Notes: generated by a model from the sequence alone, not told the origin. A DNA stretch of 64,000 bases from an uncultured Lachnospiraceae bacterium (GCA_934408585.1 CAKRVA010000007.1:1-64000), one strand, 5' to 3'; numbered from the stretch's first letter, positions 43,830 through 54,017 are shown. Made by a program: numbers and translations.

Positions 43830-46553
43830 ATGGAGAATATATACCAGATTGATTTGGATAAACTTAAGTATGCCAAAAAGGAATTCAAGGATTCTGCAGT
43901 TGATTTAGAAGATATGAAAGAAATTATGACAGAAAAAGTGGATGAATTGTGTGGAAACGGCTACCAAGGTATGGACGCATTTGCTTTGCAGATAGCGTTT
44001 AGTAATTTCATGGAAAATAAATATACAACCATGATGGAACGCATAGAAAAGATAGGAGGAATTCTTTCGGATGGACTAGATGAAGGAAGAACCTGCAAGG
44101 ACTACTGTCAGCATTTTATATCCATTCTGAGTGGAGAATTTCCCGGAATAATTATGGGTGGAGAAAATATCCGAGGTAAGCTTTTCTGTGACATGGAAAA
44201 AATAGAAACGACAAGAACCAGTTGTCAGGATGTGGCGGACAGTAAAACACTCATAGAGAAGGGAATGGATGATATTGATACTACTCTTTCGGGTTTGCGA
44301 AAAGTCTCGTTTGATTATCAGACAAAAACAAATAATGTTCGTGAGGCATGTAAGCAGTTAGAGCGTTTGGAATCATACTCGACGGCACTTTCAACATATT
44401 CGGGAAATGTAGAAAACCTGGATTCAACATTAAAAACGAAATTTGATGAATGTTATGACGAGAATACCATATCTGATGATGCCTACCAAAAGAGAAAGTA
44501 TGCGGATGTGGAAGAAAATCTGGATTTATTCATTTCATTGATAGAAAAACCAAACGAAACATTGACTGTGTATGAGCGTGAGGAGCTTCAAAGACTGACA
44601 GAACGCCTTGTAGAAAGTGGCAATGTAGAGGCAATGAAGACCGTAGTACAAAAAATAAATGAGAAGAACGTAGAAGACTGGGGAAATGAAGATGCACAGA
44701 TAAGTGCAGCAGTTTGGAAGTATGCATTTGAACAGGAAAAGACGGAAGTGCTGGAAGTTATGCTGAATGAAATGGCAGAGGTGTCATATGGACCTGTTAT
44801 CATAGAGCGAGGACCAGAAAGAGATGTTGAAAAAGTACCGTGTATGGCATACATCCCGGGGGAAAAGGTTGAAGCAATTTTGAACTGTCTGGACAGTACC
44901 GAAAATGGGGAGGTATATTTTTCATTATCAAGATGGGGAAAATTCACTGCACAGAAGATGTGTGGTAAAGATGGTAATAAAGTATATGATGATAATGAGA
45001 TGCCACAGTTTCATGTGGAAAAGGGAAAAGATGGACTTCAGGCAACTATGAAATACGGGAAAACAGAGAAAACACTTGGAGCAGTGGATATGAACGAGGT
45101 ATTTGGGGAGTCTGATGAAAAAACACTTCGGGGGCTTGGTTTTTCCGAAGAGGATATATTAAATTTAAAATGCAGTGTATATGAAGACGAAGATATTGTT
45201 TTTATGGAGAAGCTGGCAAAAGCAAACAGCGTAGAAGCATATGCCGATGTCTTTCAGGAAGATCCATATTATCTAAGTATTCATACACAGGGAGGATTAT
45301 ATCTGTATGCTCAATGCCTCTGGAATGGGGCAATTCCATATGATGAGAAGACCGCTATGGTGAAGGTGGCAGACATCAATTTAACCAATTATACAACGTT
45401 TATGAATGGATTGCTATATTATGCGGGAGGTCAGGGGGGGCTTTCCGAGGGAGGAAGAAATGTCAGCAAAAATGATACTAGTATGAGCTATCTGGCTATA
45501 TTGGCATCACTAGGGGAAAATTCTCTGGAGTGTCAACGGGGAGTAATTGAGATGTGTTACCAGGAAAATGAGGATTCACGAGAGTTGCTAGCAAAATATA
45601 AATTAAACGCAGATATGACGGTACAATATGAAAGTTTGATTTACTATATGGAAAATGGCGGAATTTTGTATGATACCTCCAATCATTTGTTTAGAGTACG
45701 GAGTTGGATTGATGTGGATGAGAAGGAAGAATCTGTATTTTTGTATGATATTCCGCTTTATATTTCGTTTTCAGATAAAGGAGAAGACTATATAGAAGAT
45801 TTATTTCCAATAACTTATATAAAGGGAAACGAACAACTAAATTGTAAGGCAGTGAGAGAGTTAAAATCTGCCAGAAATGAATTAGATTATTTAGCAGAGA
45901 CACAATTTGAAGAGGAGGTTGTGAACATAACAAAGAAAATGATATCCTCATGTGTAAAAGTAAACCCAATAGTAGAGAAAGGAAAATCTGTAGTAGAAAA
46001 AGGAATTGAATATGCAAAGAAAAAAAAGGAACTTAATGAAAAAATTGACCGCTGCTATAGCGATTTAGAGAATGTTTATTTTAGAGATACGGTGGCGTCC
46101 CAGGGGTCTGAAATAATAGTAGAAGGAATTTATGATCCCAGAACACTGATGAAGACCATACAGTTTGAAACGGACGGATATTCGTTCCTGGCAGAAGACA
46201 GAGATGCAGTAGTCAGATATATGGATGCACTTATGTCAGGAGATACGTTGGATTATAATAACCAAGAAGGAGATTTGGAAGTTAGTCTTGAAGATGACTT
46301 TAATGAATGGTTTGGAAAAGAAAAATGGGAGCCGACGATTAGAAAAGAAGAAGTACGGGAAGAATTATATCTGTTTTGGACCGGCAAAAATTTAGATGGA
46401 ACAAGAGGAGATATTCACAATATTGATATTGCGCAATATGGAAATTATAGCAGTTATGCAGGACAGCTCAACGATAAAGATGTTAGTGTGGAGTTATATG
46501 AGGATTATGACCCGCTTGAAGAAATATATGACTCATATAAGAATAGCTATTAA
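43830..46553 (+). CDS. Large protein with helical N-terminus resembling type VII secretion (LXG/WXG-like) substrates
   Basis: 907 residues, acidic, with no signal peptide or membrane segment. Residues 1-230 are amphipathic helices (IDLDKLKYAKKEFKDSAVDL, YGPVI much later) with several Cys and long heptad-like stretches (EKGMDDIDTTLSGLRKV, REACKQLERLESYSTAL), in the style of LXG-type effectors. The middle and C-terminal parts (FNEWFGKEKWEPTIRKEEV, GDIHNIDIAQYGNYSSYAGQ) match nothing I know. The ATG follows GAGGAAC. A membrane leucine-rich-repeat protein follows after 26 bp. An effector role is an inference from shape and context; no secretion genes are in the window. Confidence 0.65.
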   Translation: MENIYQIDLDKLKYAKKEFKDSAVDLEDMKEIMTEKVDELCGNGYQGMDAFALQIAFSNFMENKYTTMMERIEKIGGILSDGLDEGRTCKDYCQHFISILSGEFPGIIMGGENIRGKLFCDMEKIETTRTSCQDVADSKTLIEKGMDDIDTTLSGLRKVSFDYQTKTNNVREACKQLERLESYSTALSTYSGNVENLDSTLKTKFDECYDENTISDDAYQKRKYADVEENLDLFISLIEKPNETLTVYEREELQRLTERLVESGNVEAMKTVVQKINEKNVEDWGNEDAQISAAVWKYAFEQEKTEVLEVMLNEMAEVSYGPVIIERGPERDVEKVPCMAYIPGEKVEAILNCLDSTENGEVYFSLSRWGKFTAQKMCGKDGNKVYDDNEMPQFHVEKGKDGLQATMKYGKTEKTLGAVDMNEVFGESDEKTLRGLGFSEEDILNLKCSVYEDEDIVFMEKLAKANSVEAYADVFQEDPYYLSIHTQGGLYLYAQCLWNGAIPYDEKTAMVKVADINLTNYTTFMNGLLYYAGGQGGLSEGGRNVSKNDTSMSYLAILASLGENSLECQRGVIEMCYQENEDSRELLAKYKLNADMTVQYESLIYYMENGGILYDTSNHLFRVRSWIDVDEKEESVFLYDIPLYISFSDKGEDYIEDLFPITYIKGNEQLNCKAVRELKSARNELDYLAETQFEEEVVNITKKMISSCVKVNPIVEKGKSVVEKGIEYAKKKKELNEKIDRCYSDLENVYFRDTVASQGSEIIVEGIYDPRTLMKTIQFETDGYSFLAEDRDAVVRYMDALMSGDTLDYNNQEGDLEVSLEDDFNEWFGKEKWEPTIRKEEVREELYLFWTGKNLDGTRGDIHNIDIAQYGNYSSYAGQLNDKDVSVELYEDYDPLEEIYDSYKNSY

Positions 46554-46579
46554 TAGATTAGAAAAGAGTGAGGAGATGA

Positions 46580-47635
46580 ATGATGAACGAAAATTATCAG
46601 AAAAAAGCGAAAAAACTGATAACAAATGCGAAATGGTTTCCCGTATTGATAGGAGTTGTGGTACTGATTTTTATATACTGTATTCCGGTATTTCACCCAA
46701 TATATCTAGAGCATAACCGATTATGTCCTTATGATGTTTTATTGGAGGGATTTCATGCCGAAGTAGGGAATTATTATCCTTCGGAGGAGGAAATAGAGAT
46801 AGTAAAAATTCCTTCGTTGCTATATGGACGACCGGTAACTGAGATAATGGATCAAACGTGGCAGTATTACTCGGTCGGAGCGACAGTTTGTCTGCCAGAT
46901 ACGGTAAAGGTAATTGGCTATAGGGCATTTAATAAAAATAAAATTGTGGAAGAGGTTTATGCTAAAAATGTAGAAATTGTTGATAAGTGGGCATTTGCAG
47001 AAATGGAGAATCTACATATAGCTGAGCTTGGAAATCATTTGGAAAGTATTAATCATAAAGCCTTTTATGAGTGTAAAAATTTACTTCATTTTGATTATCC
47101 GGATAGTTTAAAGAAGATAGGATATGAAGCCTTTCGGGATAGTGGTGTTGAGAATATTCCAGAGAATGGGGATATTTTACTATGGGAGGATGCATTTTAT
47201 AATACCTCATGGGAAAAAAGTAATGACGAAACATTTGTAACGTTGGATTATTACAATGAAGATGATAATAGAGTAATGCCAACCCTGTTACGGTACAATG
47301 GGAAAGAAAAGACTGTTGTTATACCGGAAGGAGTGGAGGTTATTGGAGGTGCAAAAATACTAGAAGAAAAATGTCGTTATCAGGTGGATGAAGTTTTTTT
47401 GCCGAATACGGTAACTAAGTTACGGGGAAACATATTTAAGGGTCAGAGCCATTTAACAATTTATATGCCGGATAGCGTAGAGAAGATACGTGGGAATTAT
47501 AGTGGTATAGGGAAAATTGTAACGATAGCAGGAAGTCGTGCGGAGAATTATGCAAAAGAGAATAACGTACCTGTCGAATCATTAAGTGAGGAAGAATTCT
47601 GGTCACGCTATCCGGAAAGTGCGAAAGAAGAATAA
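46580..47635 (+). CDS. Membrane-anchored BspA-like leucine-rich-repeat protein
   Basis: 351 residues. One N-terminal membrane span (FPVLIGVVVLIFIYCIPVF, about 20-38) without a cleavage site precedes LRR_5 (BspA/TpLRR) repeats: TVKVIGYRAFNKNK, VEIVDKWAFAEMENL, HLESINHKAFYECKNL, SLKKIGYEAFRDSGV, then after an insert GVEVIGGAK and SVEKIRG. The C-terminus SRAENYAKENNVPVESL is the usual end of such arrays. GAGGAG precedes the ATG. It follows the 907-residue gene closely, so it may act with it. A damaged copy of its 5' end lies just downstream. Confidence 0.82.
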   Translation: MMNENYQKKAKKLITNAKWFPVLIGVVVLIFIYCIPVFHPIYLEHNRLCPYDVLLEGFHAEVGNYYPSEEEIEIVKIPSLLYGRPVTEIMDQTWQYYSVGATVCLPDTVKVIGYRAFNKNKIVEEVYAKNVEIVDKWAFAEMENLHIAELGNHLESINHKAFYECKNLLHFDYPDSLKKIGYEAFRDSGVENIPENGDILLWEDAFYNTSWEKSNDETFVTLDYYNEDDNRVMPTLLRYNGKEKTVVIPEGVEVIGGAKILEEKCRYQVDEVFLPNTVTKLRGNIFKGQSHLTIYMPDSVEKIRGNYSGIGKIVTIAGSRAENYAKENNVPVESLSEEEFWSRYPESAKEE

Positions 47636-47670
47636 CCAAATCAATAGAAAACAAACCATATGAGGAAGAT

Positions 47671-47850
47671 ATGATGAATGAAAATCACCAGGAAAAACCA
47701 GAAAAGAGAAAAATAAATAAGAAATGGTATGCTTTAATTATAAGTGTAGTGGTACTGATTATTTTATACTGTATTCCAATATTCCGCCCAATATATCTGT
47801 GACATAACCGATTTTGTCCCTATGATGTCCTATTAGAAGGATTTCATGTC
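47671..47850 (+). pseudogene. Truncated duplicate of the leucine-rich-repeat gene start
   Basis: The first codons read MMNENHQEKPEKRK, then ISVVVLIILYCIPIFRPIYL, clearly paralogous to the gene at 46580. A TGA at 47800-47802 replaces the codon for Glu in the parent's IYLEHNR. The frame then continues with HNR-CPYDVLLEGFH before a TAA, and similarity stops near 47850. The nonsense codon and missing repeats make it a pseudogene. The parent's start context (GATGATGAA) is also repeated. Confidence 0.88.
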
Positions 47851-47974
47851 TATTAATTAATCATCATAGCTGTCCAGAAGCAATTAAGAATTCATGATGT
47901 TAATTAATAGGCACTTGCAAAATTTTGTCGAATTAAGAATACGAATAAATCTTGTAAAATCAATATAATAATAT

Positions 47975-48017
47975 AACGCACTCTTAGTAACAAAATGTTG
48001 CAAAAGAGTGCGTTTTT
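47975..48017 (+). terminator. Hairpin terminator downstream of the LRR pseudogene
   Basis: An 11-bp stem AACGCACTCTT/AAGAGTGCGTT with an 18-base loop (47986-48003), followed by a T run to 48017. Inside the loop, GTAACA and TGTTGC give a further short pairing. Confidence 0.8.
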
Positions 48018-48291
48018 GTAAAAGCTTTACTATAAATGAAATGGTAAGGGTTTTTAAAAAATTTAGTTTTACAAGCGGTATTTCAGACATAGAAATTTTT
48101 CTTTCGACATTTCTGTTAATGAAGAAAGATAGTTGCTCCATAAAATTGTCAAAGTGTACACGGAAATCGTAGGAGTGGAATTTTTCGATATAGTTGAAAA
48201 TAAGGTAAACATCGAGAGCGCAACAACGGAATGCAGAATGGAACATTTATTTCCAGAGCAATATCCTGTATTGACAGAAATGAGAAATGGT

Positions 48292-48325
48292 GGCCTCTAT
48301 TTCCAAAATGGATAGAGGTCTTTTT
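48292..48325 (+). terminator. Hairpin terminator before the DUF1846 gene
   Basis: A stem GGCCTCTAT/ATAGAGGTC (one G-U) with an 11-base loop and five T. No gene that would need it was recognised just upstream. Confidence 0.78.
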
Positions 48326-48450
48326 CTTTTATGAAATTTTAAGAAAAATTTTGCGGATGCTTCATTTCTTTTTATGGAATAATTAAAGGAGCTGTGCTAC
48401 AATTAATGACGATATGTAACGGATGAGAAGAGGAGAATAAGACAACAATT

Positions 48451-49917
48451 ATGAGAGTGGGATTTGATAATGAGAAATATCTGAAAATGCAGTCAGAGCA
48501 TATTCGGGAAAGAATTAGTCAGTTTGGGGACAAGCTTTACATGGAATTTGGCGGTAAATTGTTTGATGATTTTCATGCATCAAGAGTTTTACCGGGATTT
48601 GAACCGGATAGTAAGCTTCGGATGTTGATGAAACTGTCTGACCGCGCAGAGATTGTTATAGTTATAAATGCAGCAGATATTGAGAAGAATAAAGTACGTG
48701 GAGATCTTGGAATTACTTATGATGTAGATGTACAGCGTTTGATTAAGGAATTTGAAAGCAGAGGACTTTATGTGGGAAGTGTTGTACTGACACACTATAC
48801 CGGTCAGGCTGCTGCAGATGCATTTAAGGCAAAGCTGGAGAAGCAGGGGAGAAAGGTTTATCTTCACTACATCATTGAAGGATATCCTTCTAATATTGCA
48901 AAGATTGTCAGTGAAGAGGGCTTTGGAAAGAATGATTATATCGAAACGACCCGCCCACTCGTTGTAGTTACAGCACCGGGACCAGGAAGTGGCAAAATGG
49001 CAACCTGTCTGTCACAGCTCTATCATGACAGTAAGCGTGGCATCAAATCAGGATATGCAAAATATGAAACATTTCCAATTTGGAACATTCCATTGAAGCA
49101 TCCAATCAATCTCGCTTATGAAGCAGCAACAGCAGATTTAAATGATGTTAATATGATTGATCCGTTCCATTTGGAGGCATATGGACAGACTACAGTAAAT
49201 TATAATAGAGATATTGAGATATTCCCTGTATTAAGTGCTATTTTTGAGGGAATTTATGGGGAAAGTATTTACAAATCTCCGACAGATATGGGAGTGAATA
49301 TGGCAGGTAACTGCATTATTGATGATGATGCCTGCTGTGAGGCCTCCAATATGGAAATTATCCGTCGTTACTATACCGCATTAAATGGCGTAGTAAATGA
49401 TAAGGCAACTGAGAACGAAGTATATAAAATCGAGCTGATTATGAATCAGGCTAAGATTAGTCCGAGTGACCGTAAGGTAATCGTTGCTGCGAATGAGCGT
49501 GCAGAGAAGCTTGGCGTACCAACAGCGGCAATTGAATTGCAGGACGGAACCATTATTACATCAAAGACCTCGGATCTGTTAGGTGCATCAGCAGCATTGC
49601 TGCTCAATGCCTTAAAATATCTTGGTGGCGTTGAACATGACACACACCTGATTTCTCCGGAAGCCATTGAACCGATTCAGAAATTGAAGATTAAATACTT
49701 AGGAGGAAAAAATCCCCGTCTTCATACGGATGAAGTCCTTATCGCACTTTCCATTTCGGCTCTAAATGACAAAAATGCAAAGATTGCATTGGAGCAGATT
49801 CCGAAGTTAAAAGGATGTCAGGTACACACATCCGTAATGCTTTCGGATGTCGATATTAAGATATTCAAAAAGTTAGGAGTAGATTTAACGAGCGAACCGA
49901 GAAAGGAACGCGCGTAA
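48451..49917 (+). CDS. DUF1846 domain-containing protein
   Basis: 488 residues, matching the DUF1846 family throughout: FDNEKYLKMQSEHIRERI at the start, MEFGGKLFDDFHASRVLPGF, a P-loop-like APGPGSGKMATCLSQLYHD near residue 175 and PLKHPINLAYEAATADLNDV. Members are conserved in Firmicutes; structures suggest a nucleotide-dependent enzyme, but the reaction is unknown to me. GAGGAG lies rather far (about 17 bases) upstream of the ATG. ftsH follows after 16 bp. Confidence 0.92.
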   Translation: MRVGFDNEKYLKMQSEHIRERISQFGDKLYMEFGGKLFDDFHASRVLPGFEPDSKLRMLMKLSDRAEIVIVINAADIEKNKVRGDLGITYDVDVQRLIKEFESRGLYVGSVVLTHYTGQAAADAFKAKLEKQGRKVYLHYIIEGYPSNIAKIVSEEGFGKNDYIETTRPLVVVTAPGPGSGKMATCLSQLYHDSKRGIKSGYAKYETFPIWNIPLKHPINLAYEAATADLNDVNMIDPFHLEAYGQTTVNYNRDIEIFPVLSAIFEGIYGESIYKSPTDMGVNMAGNCIIDDDACCEASNMEIIRRYYTALNGVVNDKATENEVYKIELIMNQAKISPSDRKVIVAANERAEKLGVPTAAIELQDGTIITSKTSDLLGASAALLLNALKYLGGVEHDTHLISPEAIEPIQKLKIKYLGGKNPRLHTDEVLIALSISALNDKNAKIALEQIPKLKGCQVHTSVMLSDVDIKIFKKLGVDLTSEPRKERA

Positions 49918-49933
49918 GGAAAGAGGAGTCTAA

Positions 49934-52117
49934 ATGAACGACCAGAATTTGAACCAATATGACAACGGACAAGGCAATAACAATGGACCGTCAGGCAACA
50001 ATAACGGAAATAACGGGGGACCTTCCAAGAACCCCAAGAAACAAAGCATTATTATGTTTATTATTGCGGCACTTATTTCTCTGTTGCTTGTGAGTGCATT
50101 TATGAATTTCATGTCAGGCTCTTCCGAGAAGGAGATTACCTATAATGAATTTATAACAATGCTGGAAGAAAATAAGGTTGCATCCGTTACGATTGATTCA
50201 GACCGCATTTACATTCAGCCCAAAATTGAAGAAAGCAAACAGAATCCATTGTCATATCTGTATGGAATGAGTCCGAGTGTAAGCTATTATACAGGTAAGA
50301 TAGAAGATAATGATACGCTTACCAATCGTTTGCTGGAATATAAGGATGTTGAGGTAAAGGGAAGAGTATCCGATGGTTCGGGAGCGATTCTCGGCTTTCT
50401 GTTATCATATGTATTTCCGTTTCTGCTCATGTGGGTATTGCTGAGCTTCCTGTTCCGTAAGGTAAGCAAGGGCGGTGGCCCAATGGGTGTAGGAAAAAGC
50501 AATGCCAAGGTTTATGTACAGAAAGAAACCGGTATAACCTTTAAAGATGTTGCCGGAGAAGATGAGGCGAAGGAATCCCTACAGGAGGTAGTGGATTTCC
50601 TGCATAATCCTATGAAATATGCATCCATCGGTGCAAAACTCCCAAAAGGAGCATTGTTGGTAGGACCTCCCGGAACCGGTAAAACCTTATTGGCAAAGGC
50701 AGTAGCAGGAGAAGCGAAAGTACCGTTTTTCTCATTATCCGGTTCGGATTTTATTGAATTGTATGTTGGTGTCGGAGCATCGCGTGTACGTGATTTGTTT
50801 AAAGAGGCAACAAAAAATGCACCATGTATTATCTTTATTGATGAAATTGATGCGATTGGTAGAAGTCGTGACAGTAAATATGGCGGTGGAAACGAAGAGC
50901 GTGAGCAGACATTAAACCAGCTGCTTTCCGAAATGGATGGTTTTGATACCTCAAAGGGTATTCTTGTTCTTGGTGCAACGAACCGTCCGGAAATTCTGGA
51001 CAAAGCATTACTTCGTCCGGGACGTTTTGACCGGAGAATTATTGTAGATAAGCCGGATTTAAAGGGCCGTGTTGAGATTTTGAAAGTACACGCAAAGGAT
51101 GTACATTTGGATGAAAGCGTAGATCTGGATGCGATTGCACTTGCAACAAGTGGTGCAGTTGGTGCAGATTTGGCAAATATGATTAATGAAGCAGCCATTA
51201 TGGCAGTTCAGAAGGGCAGACAGTACGTAACCCAGAAGGATTTATTTGCAGCAGTAGAGCAGGTACTGGTTGGTAAAGAAAAGAAAGACCGGATTATGAG
51301 TAAAGAAGAACGTAAGATTGTTTCTTATCATGAGGTTGGTCATGCATTGATTAGCGCATTGCAGAAAAACTCTGAACCGGTACAGAAAATTACCATTGTT
51401 CCCAGAACGATGGGAGCTTTGGGATATGTAATGCATGTTCCGGAGGAAGAGAAATATCTTCAGACGAAGGAAGAACTTCACGATCGACTGGTTAGTCTTT
51501 TGGGTGGACGTGCCGCAGAAGAGATTGTTTTTGGAAACGTAACAACCGGTGCGGCAAATGATATTGAGCAGGCAACAAACATTGCAACCAATATGATTAC
51601 CCGTTTTGGTATGAGTGACCGTTTCGGACTTATGGGACTTGCAACCGTTGAGAGTGAGTATCTGGGTGGCGGTGCAAAGCTTACCTGTAGTGACCGGACG
51701 GCAGCAGACGTGGATACGGAAGTCATGAATCTTCTGAAGCAATGCTATGAAGAGGCAAAAGAAATGCTTGCTGGAAATCGGGAACTGATGGATAAGCTGG
51801 CAGCACATCTGATTGAGAAGGAAACGATCAGCGGTAAAGAATTCATGAAGATTTACCGTGCAGAAAAAGGAATTCCGGAACCGGAAGAAGATGATACGGC
51901 TTCTGAAAAGAAGGAAACTTCAGAGAATACCGCGTCAGAAAGTGCCAAAGAAGAAACAGTTACCTCAGATGAAGTGAAAGAGGAAACATCTGACGAAAAT
52001 GCAGCACCACAGGAAACAATTTCTCAGGAAGTGTCATCACAGACAACATCTGAACCGGAGACTTCGCAGTCTGTTTCCAGAGGAAGATTTTCAAATGTGC
52101 CTGCGGATAAAGAATAA
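49934..52117 (+). CDS. ftsH: ATP-dependent zinc metalloprotease FtsH
   Basis: 727 residues. An Asn/Gly-rich leader (to about residue 30), two membrane spans (about 36-56 and 145-165) flanking a small outside domain, then the AAA+ module: Walker A GPPGTGKTLLAKAVAGEA, Walker B IIFIDEIDAIGR and the second region of homology ATNRPEILDKALLRPGRFDRR. The zinc site HEVGH is at about residue 475. The C-terminus after about 655 is a Glu/Ser/Thr-rich tail that other FtsH proteins show in varied length. It degrades membrane and unfolded proteins. Confidence 0.97.
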   Translation: MNDQNLNQYDNGQGNNNGPSGNNNGNNGGPSKNPKKQSIIMFIIAALISLLLVSAFMNFMSGSSEKEITYNEFITMLEENKVASVTIDSDRIYIQPKIEESKQNPLSYLYGMSPSVSYYTGKIEDNDTLTNRLLEYKDVEVKGRVSDGSGAILGFLLSYVFPFLLMWVLLSFLFRKVSKGGGPMGVGKSNAKVYVQKETGITFKDVAGEDEAKESLQEVVDFLHNPMKYASIGAKLPKGALLVGPPGTGKTLLAKAVAGEAKVPFFSLSGSDFIELYVGVGASRVRDLFKEATKNAPCIIFIDEIDAIGRSRDSKYGGGNEEREQTLNQLLSEMDGFDTSKGILVLGATNRPEILDKALLRPGRFDRRIIVDKPDLKGRVEILKVHAKDVHLDESVDLDAIALATSGAVGADLANMINEAAIMAVQKGRQYVTQKDLFAAVEQVLVGKEKKDRIMSKEERKIVSYHEVGHALISALQKNSEPVQKITIVPRTMGALGYVMHVPEEEKYLQTKEELHDRLVSLLGGRAAEEIVFGNVTTGAANDIEQATNIATNMITRFGMSDRFGLMGLATVESEYLGGGAKLTCSDRTAADVDTEVMNLLKQCYEEAKEMLAGNRELMDKLAAHLIEKETISGKEFMKIYRAEKGIPEPEEDDTASEKKETSENTASESAKEETVTSDEVKEETSDENAAPQETISQEVSSQTTSEPETSQSVSRGRFSNVPADKE

Positions 52118-52151
52118 AGGAAAAGAAAACTCGGATTAATGGGAGAAATGT

Positions 52152-54017
52152 GTGTTTGATTTTCAGGAAGAATTAAAAAAACTTCCGCACAGCCCGGGAG
52201 TATATATTATGCATGATAGTCGTGATACGATTATCTATGTCGGAAAAGCAATAGACCTGCACAATCGTGTCAGGTCTTATTTTCGTAAAATCGTAGGACG
52301 CGGTCCGCAGATTGACAAGATGGTATCGCTGATTGCACGATTTGAATATATTGTAACCGATTCAGAACTGGAGGCGCTTGTTCTTGAAAATAATCTGATT
52401 AAAGAGCATAGTCCCAAATACAATACCATGCTAAAGGATGATAAAACATATCCTTATATCAAGGTTACGGTAGGAGAAGACTATCCAAGAGTAATGCTCA
52501 GCCGGCAGATGAAGAAAGACCATTCCAGATATTTTGGACCTTATACAAATGTGACAGCGGTAAAAGATACGATTGAATTAATAAATAAGTTGTATCAGCT
52601 TCGTACCTGTAACCGGAATCTGCCGAGAGATTTCGGAGTAGACCGTCCATGCCTGAATTATCATATTCATCAGTGTGTAGCGCCCTGTCAGGGAAACATT
52701 TCCAGGGAAGAGTATGGAGAAAGAGTAAAATCGGCGCTTAGTTTTCTGAATGGAAATTATCAGGATGTTTTGAAAGATTTGGTTGCAAAAATGCAGGAAG
52801 CCTCGGAAAATCTGGAGTATGAGGAAGCAATTCGTTACCGTGATTTATATAATAATGTGAAACAGATATCAGAGAAGCAGAAAATTACAGATTTCGATGG
52901 AGAAGATAAGGATGTTATTGCACTTGCTTCACAAGAGCAGGATGCAGTGGTTCAGGTTTTCTTTGTTCGTGGGGGCAGATTGATTGGAAGAGAACATTTT
53001 TACATGACACATGTGTTACAGACGCCTCCGCAAGAAATTTTGCAAAACTTTGTAAAACAGTTTTATGCAGGAACGCCGTTTATTCCAAGAGAAATCATGC
53101 TTCCGGAGGAAATTGAAGACAGAGAGCTGATTGAGCAGTGGCTGACCAAACGAAAAGGGAGCCGTGTTTATGTAAAAATTCCGAAAATCGGCTCAAAAGA
53201 AAAGCTGGTAGAGCTTGCCGCCAAGAATGCAGAGTTGATTTTGAGCAAAGATAAAGAGCGGATTCGACGGGAAGAAGGTAGAACGATTGGCGCAGTAAAG
53301 GAAATTGCCAATTTGCTTCAGTTAGAGAATATTTACCGCATGGAGGCATATGATATTTCCAATATCAGTGGATTTGCTAATGTAGGCTCCATGGTAGTTT
53401 TTGAAAAAGGGAAGCCGAAGAGAAGTGATTATCGTAAGTTTAAAATAAAAACGGTGTCGGGCCCCGATGATTATGCCTGCATGAGAGAGGTTCTTACCAG
53501 AAGATTTCTGCATGGCATGGAGGAGCAGAAAGAATTAAAAGAAAAAGAGAAGGATGAAGAGCTGGGAAGTTTTACAAAATTTCCGGATTTATTATTGATG
53601 GATGGTGGAAAAGGACAGGTAAATATTGCACTTCAGGTTCTTGAGGAATTACATTTGAATATTCCGGTATGCGGAATGGTAAAGGACGACCACCATAATA
53701 CAAGAGGACTTTATTTTCAAAATGAAGAGATTCCGATTGACCGTCATAGTGAAGGATTTAAGCTGATTACGAGAATTCAGGATGAAGCCCATCGGTTTGC
53801 GATAGAGTTTCACCGATCACTGCGTTCCAAAGCACAGGTAAAATCGGTTCTGGATGAAATTCCGGGCGTTGGTCCTGCCAGGAGAAAAGCATTGATGAGA
53901 CATTTCCGTTCCATTGATGAAGTGAAGCAGGCAGATGTGGATTTGCTAATGGAAGTGGAAGGAATGAACCGCCCTACGGCACAGGGAATCTACGAATTCT
54001 TTCATTCACAAACATAA
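52152..54017 (+). CDS. uvrC: Excinuclease ABC subunit C
   Basis: 621 residues starting at GTG, six bases after GGGAG. The dual-incision endonuclease of nucleotide excision repair. Domains in order: GIY-YIG nuclease (SPGVYIMHDSRDTIIYVGKA), a cysteine-rich segment (RPCLNYHIHQCVAPCQG), the UVR motif binding UvrB (NLEYEEAIRYRDLYNNV), the RNase H-like 5'-incision domain (YDISNISGFANVGSMV, LLLMDGGKGQVN) and a C-terminal helix-hairpin-helix (IPGVGPARRKALMRHF). The uvrBA genes are 35 kb upstream. hprK follows. Confidence 0.97.
   Translation: MFDFQEELKKLPHSPGVYIMHDSRDTIIYVGKAIDLHNRVRSYFRKIVGRGPQIDKMVSLIARFEYIVTDSELEALVLENNLIKEHSPKYNTMLKDDKTYPYIKVTVGEDYPRVMLSRQMKKDHSRYFGPYTNVTAVKDTIELINKLYQLRTCNRNLPRDFGVDRPCLNYHIHQCVAPCQGNISREEYGERVKSALSFLNGNYQDVLKDLVAKMQEASENLEYEEAIRYRDLYNNVKQISEKQKITDFDGEDKDVIALASQEQDAVVQVFFVRGGRLIGREHFYMTHVLQTPPQEILQNFVKQFYAGTPFIPREIMLPEEIEDRELIEQWLTKRKGSRVYVKIPKIGSKEKLVELAAKNAELILSKDKERIRREEGRTIGAVKEIANLLQLENIYRMEAYDISNISGFANVGSMVVFEKGKPKRSDYRKFKIKTVSGPDDYACMREVLTRRFLHGMEEQKELKEKEKDEELGSFTKFPDLLLMDGGKGQVNIALQVLEELHLNIPVCGMVKDDHHNTRGLYFQNEEIPIDRHSEGFKLITRIQDEAHRFAIEFHRSLRSKAQVKSVLDEIPGVGPARRKALMRHFRSIDEVKQADVDLLMEVEGMNRPTAQGIYEFFHSQT

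Larger units (their letters stand above)
47851..48450. other. Intergenic region, no gene recognised
   Basis: 600 bp, AT-rich, holding two terminator hairpins (47975 and 48292). A 120-codon frame on the minus strand and a 60-codon frame on the plus strand have no ribosome site or family resemblance and probably arise by chance, or are old debris. Downstream, AATTGACAGAA and GGAATAATT do not form a clear promoter for the DUF1846 gene. Confidence 0.5.

Noticed and set aside
47884..48246. 120-codon minus-strand frame (Phe/Leu/Ile-rich)
   Set aside because: It runs through a terminator hairpin, lacks a ribosome site and resembles no family; likely chance in AT-rich DNA.
48133..48315. 60-codon plus-strand frame before the DUF1846 gene
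   Set aside because: No ribosome site, and its end is the stem of a terminator; too little to support a gene.
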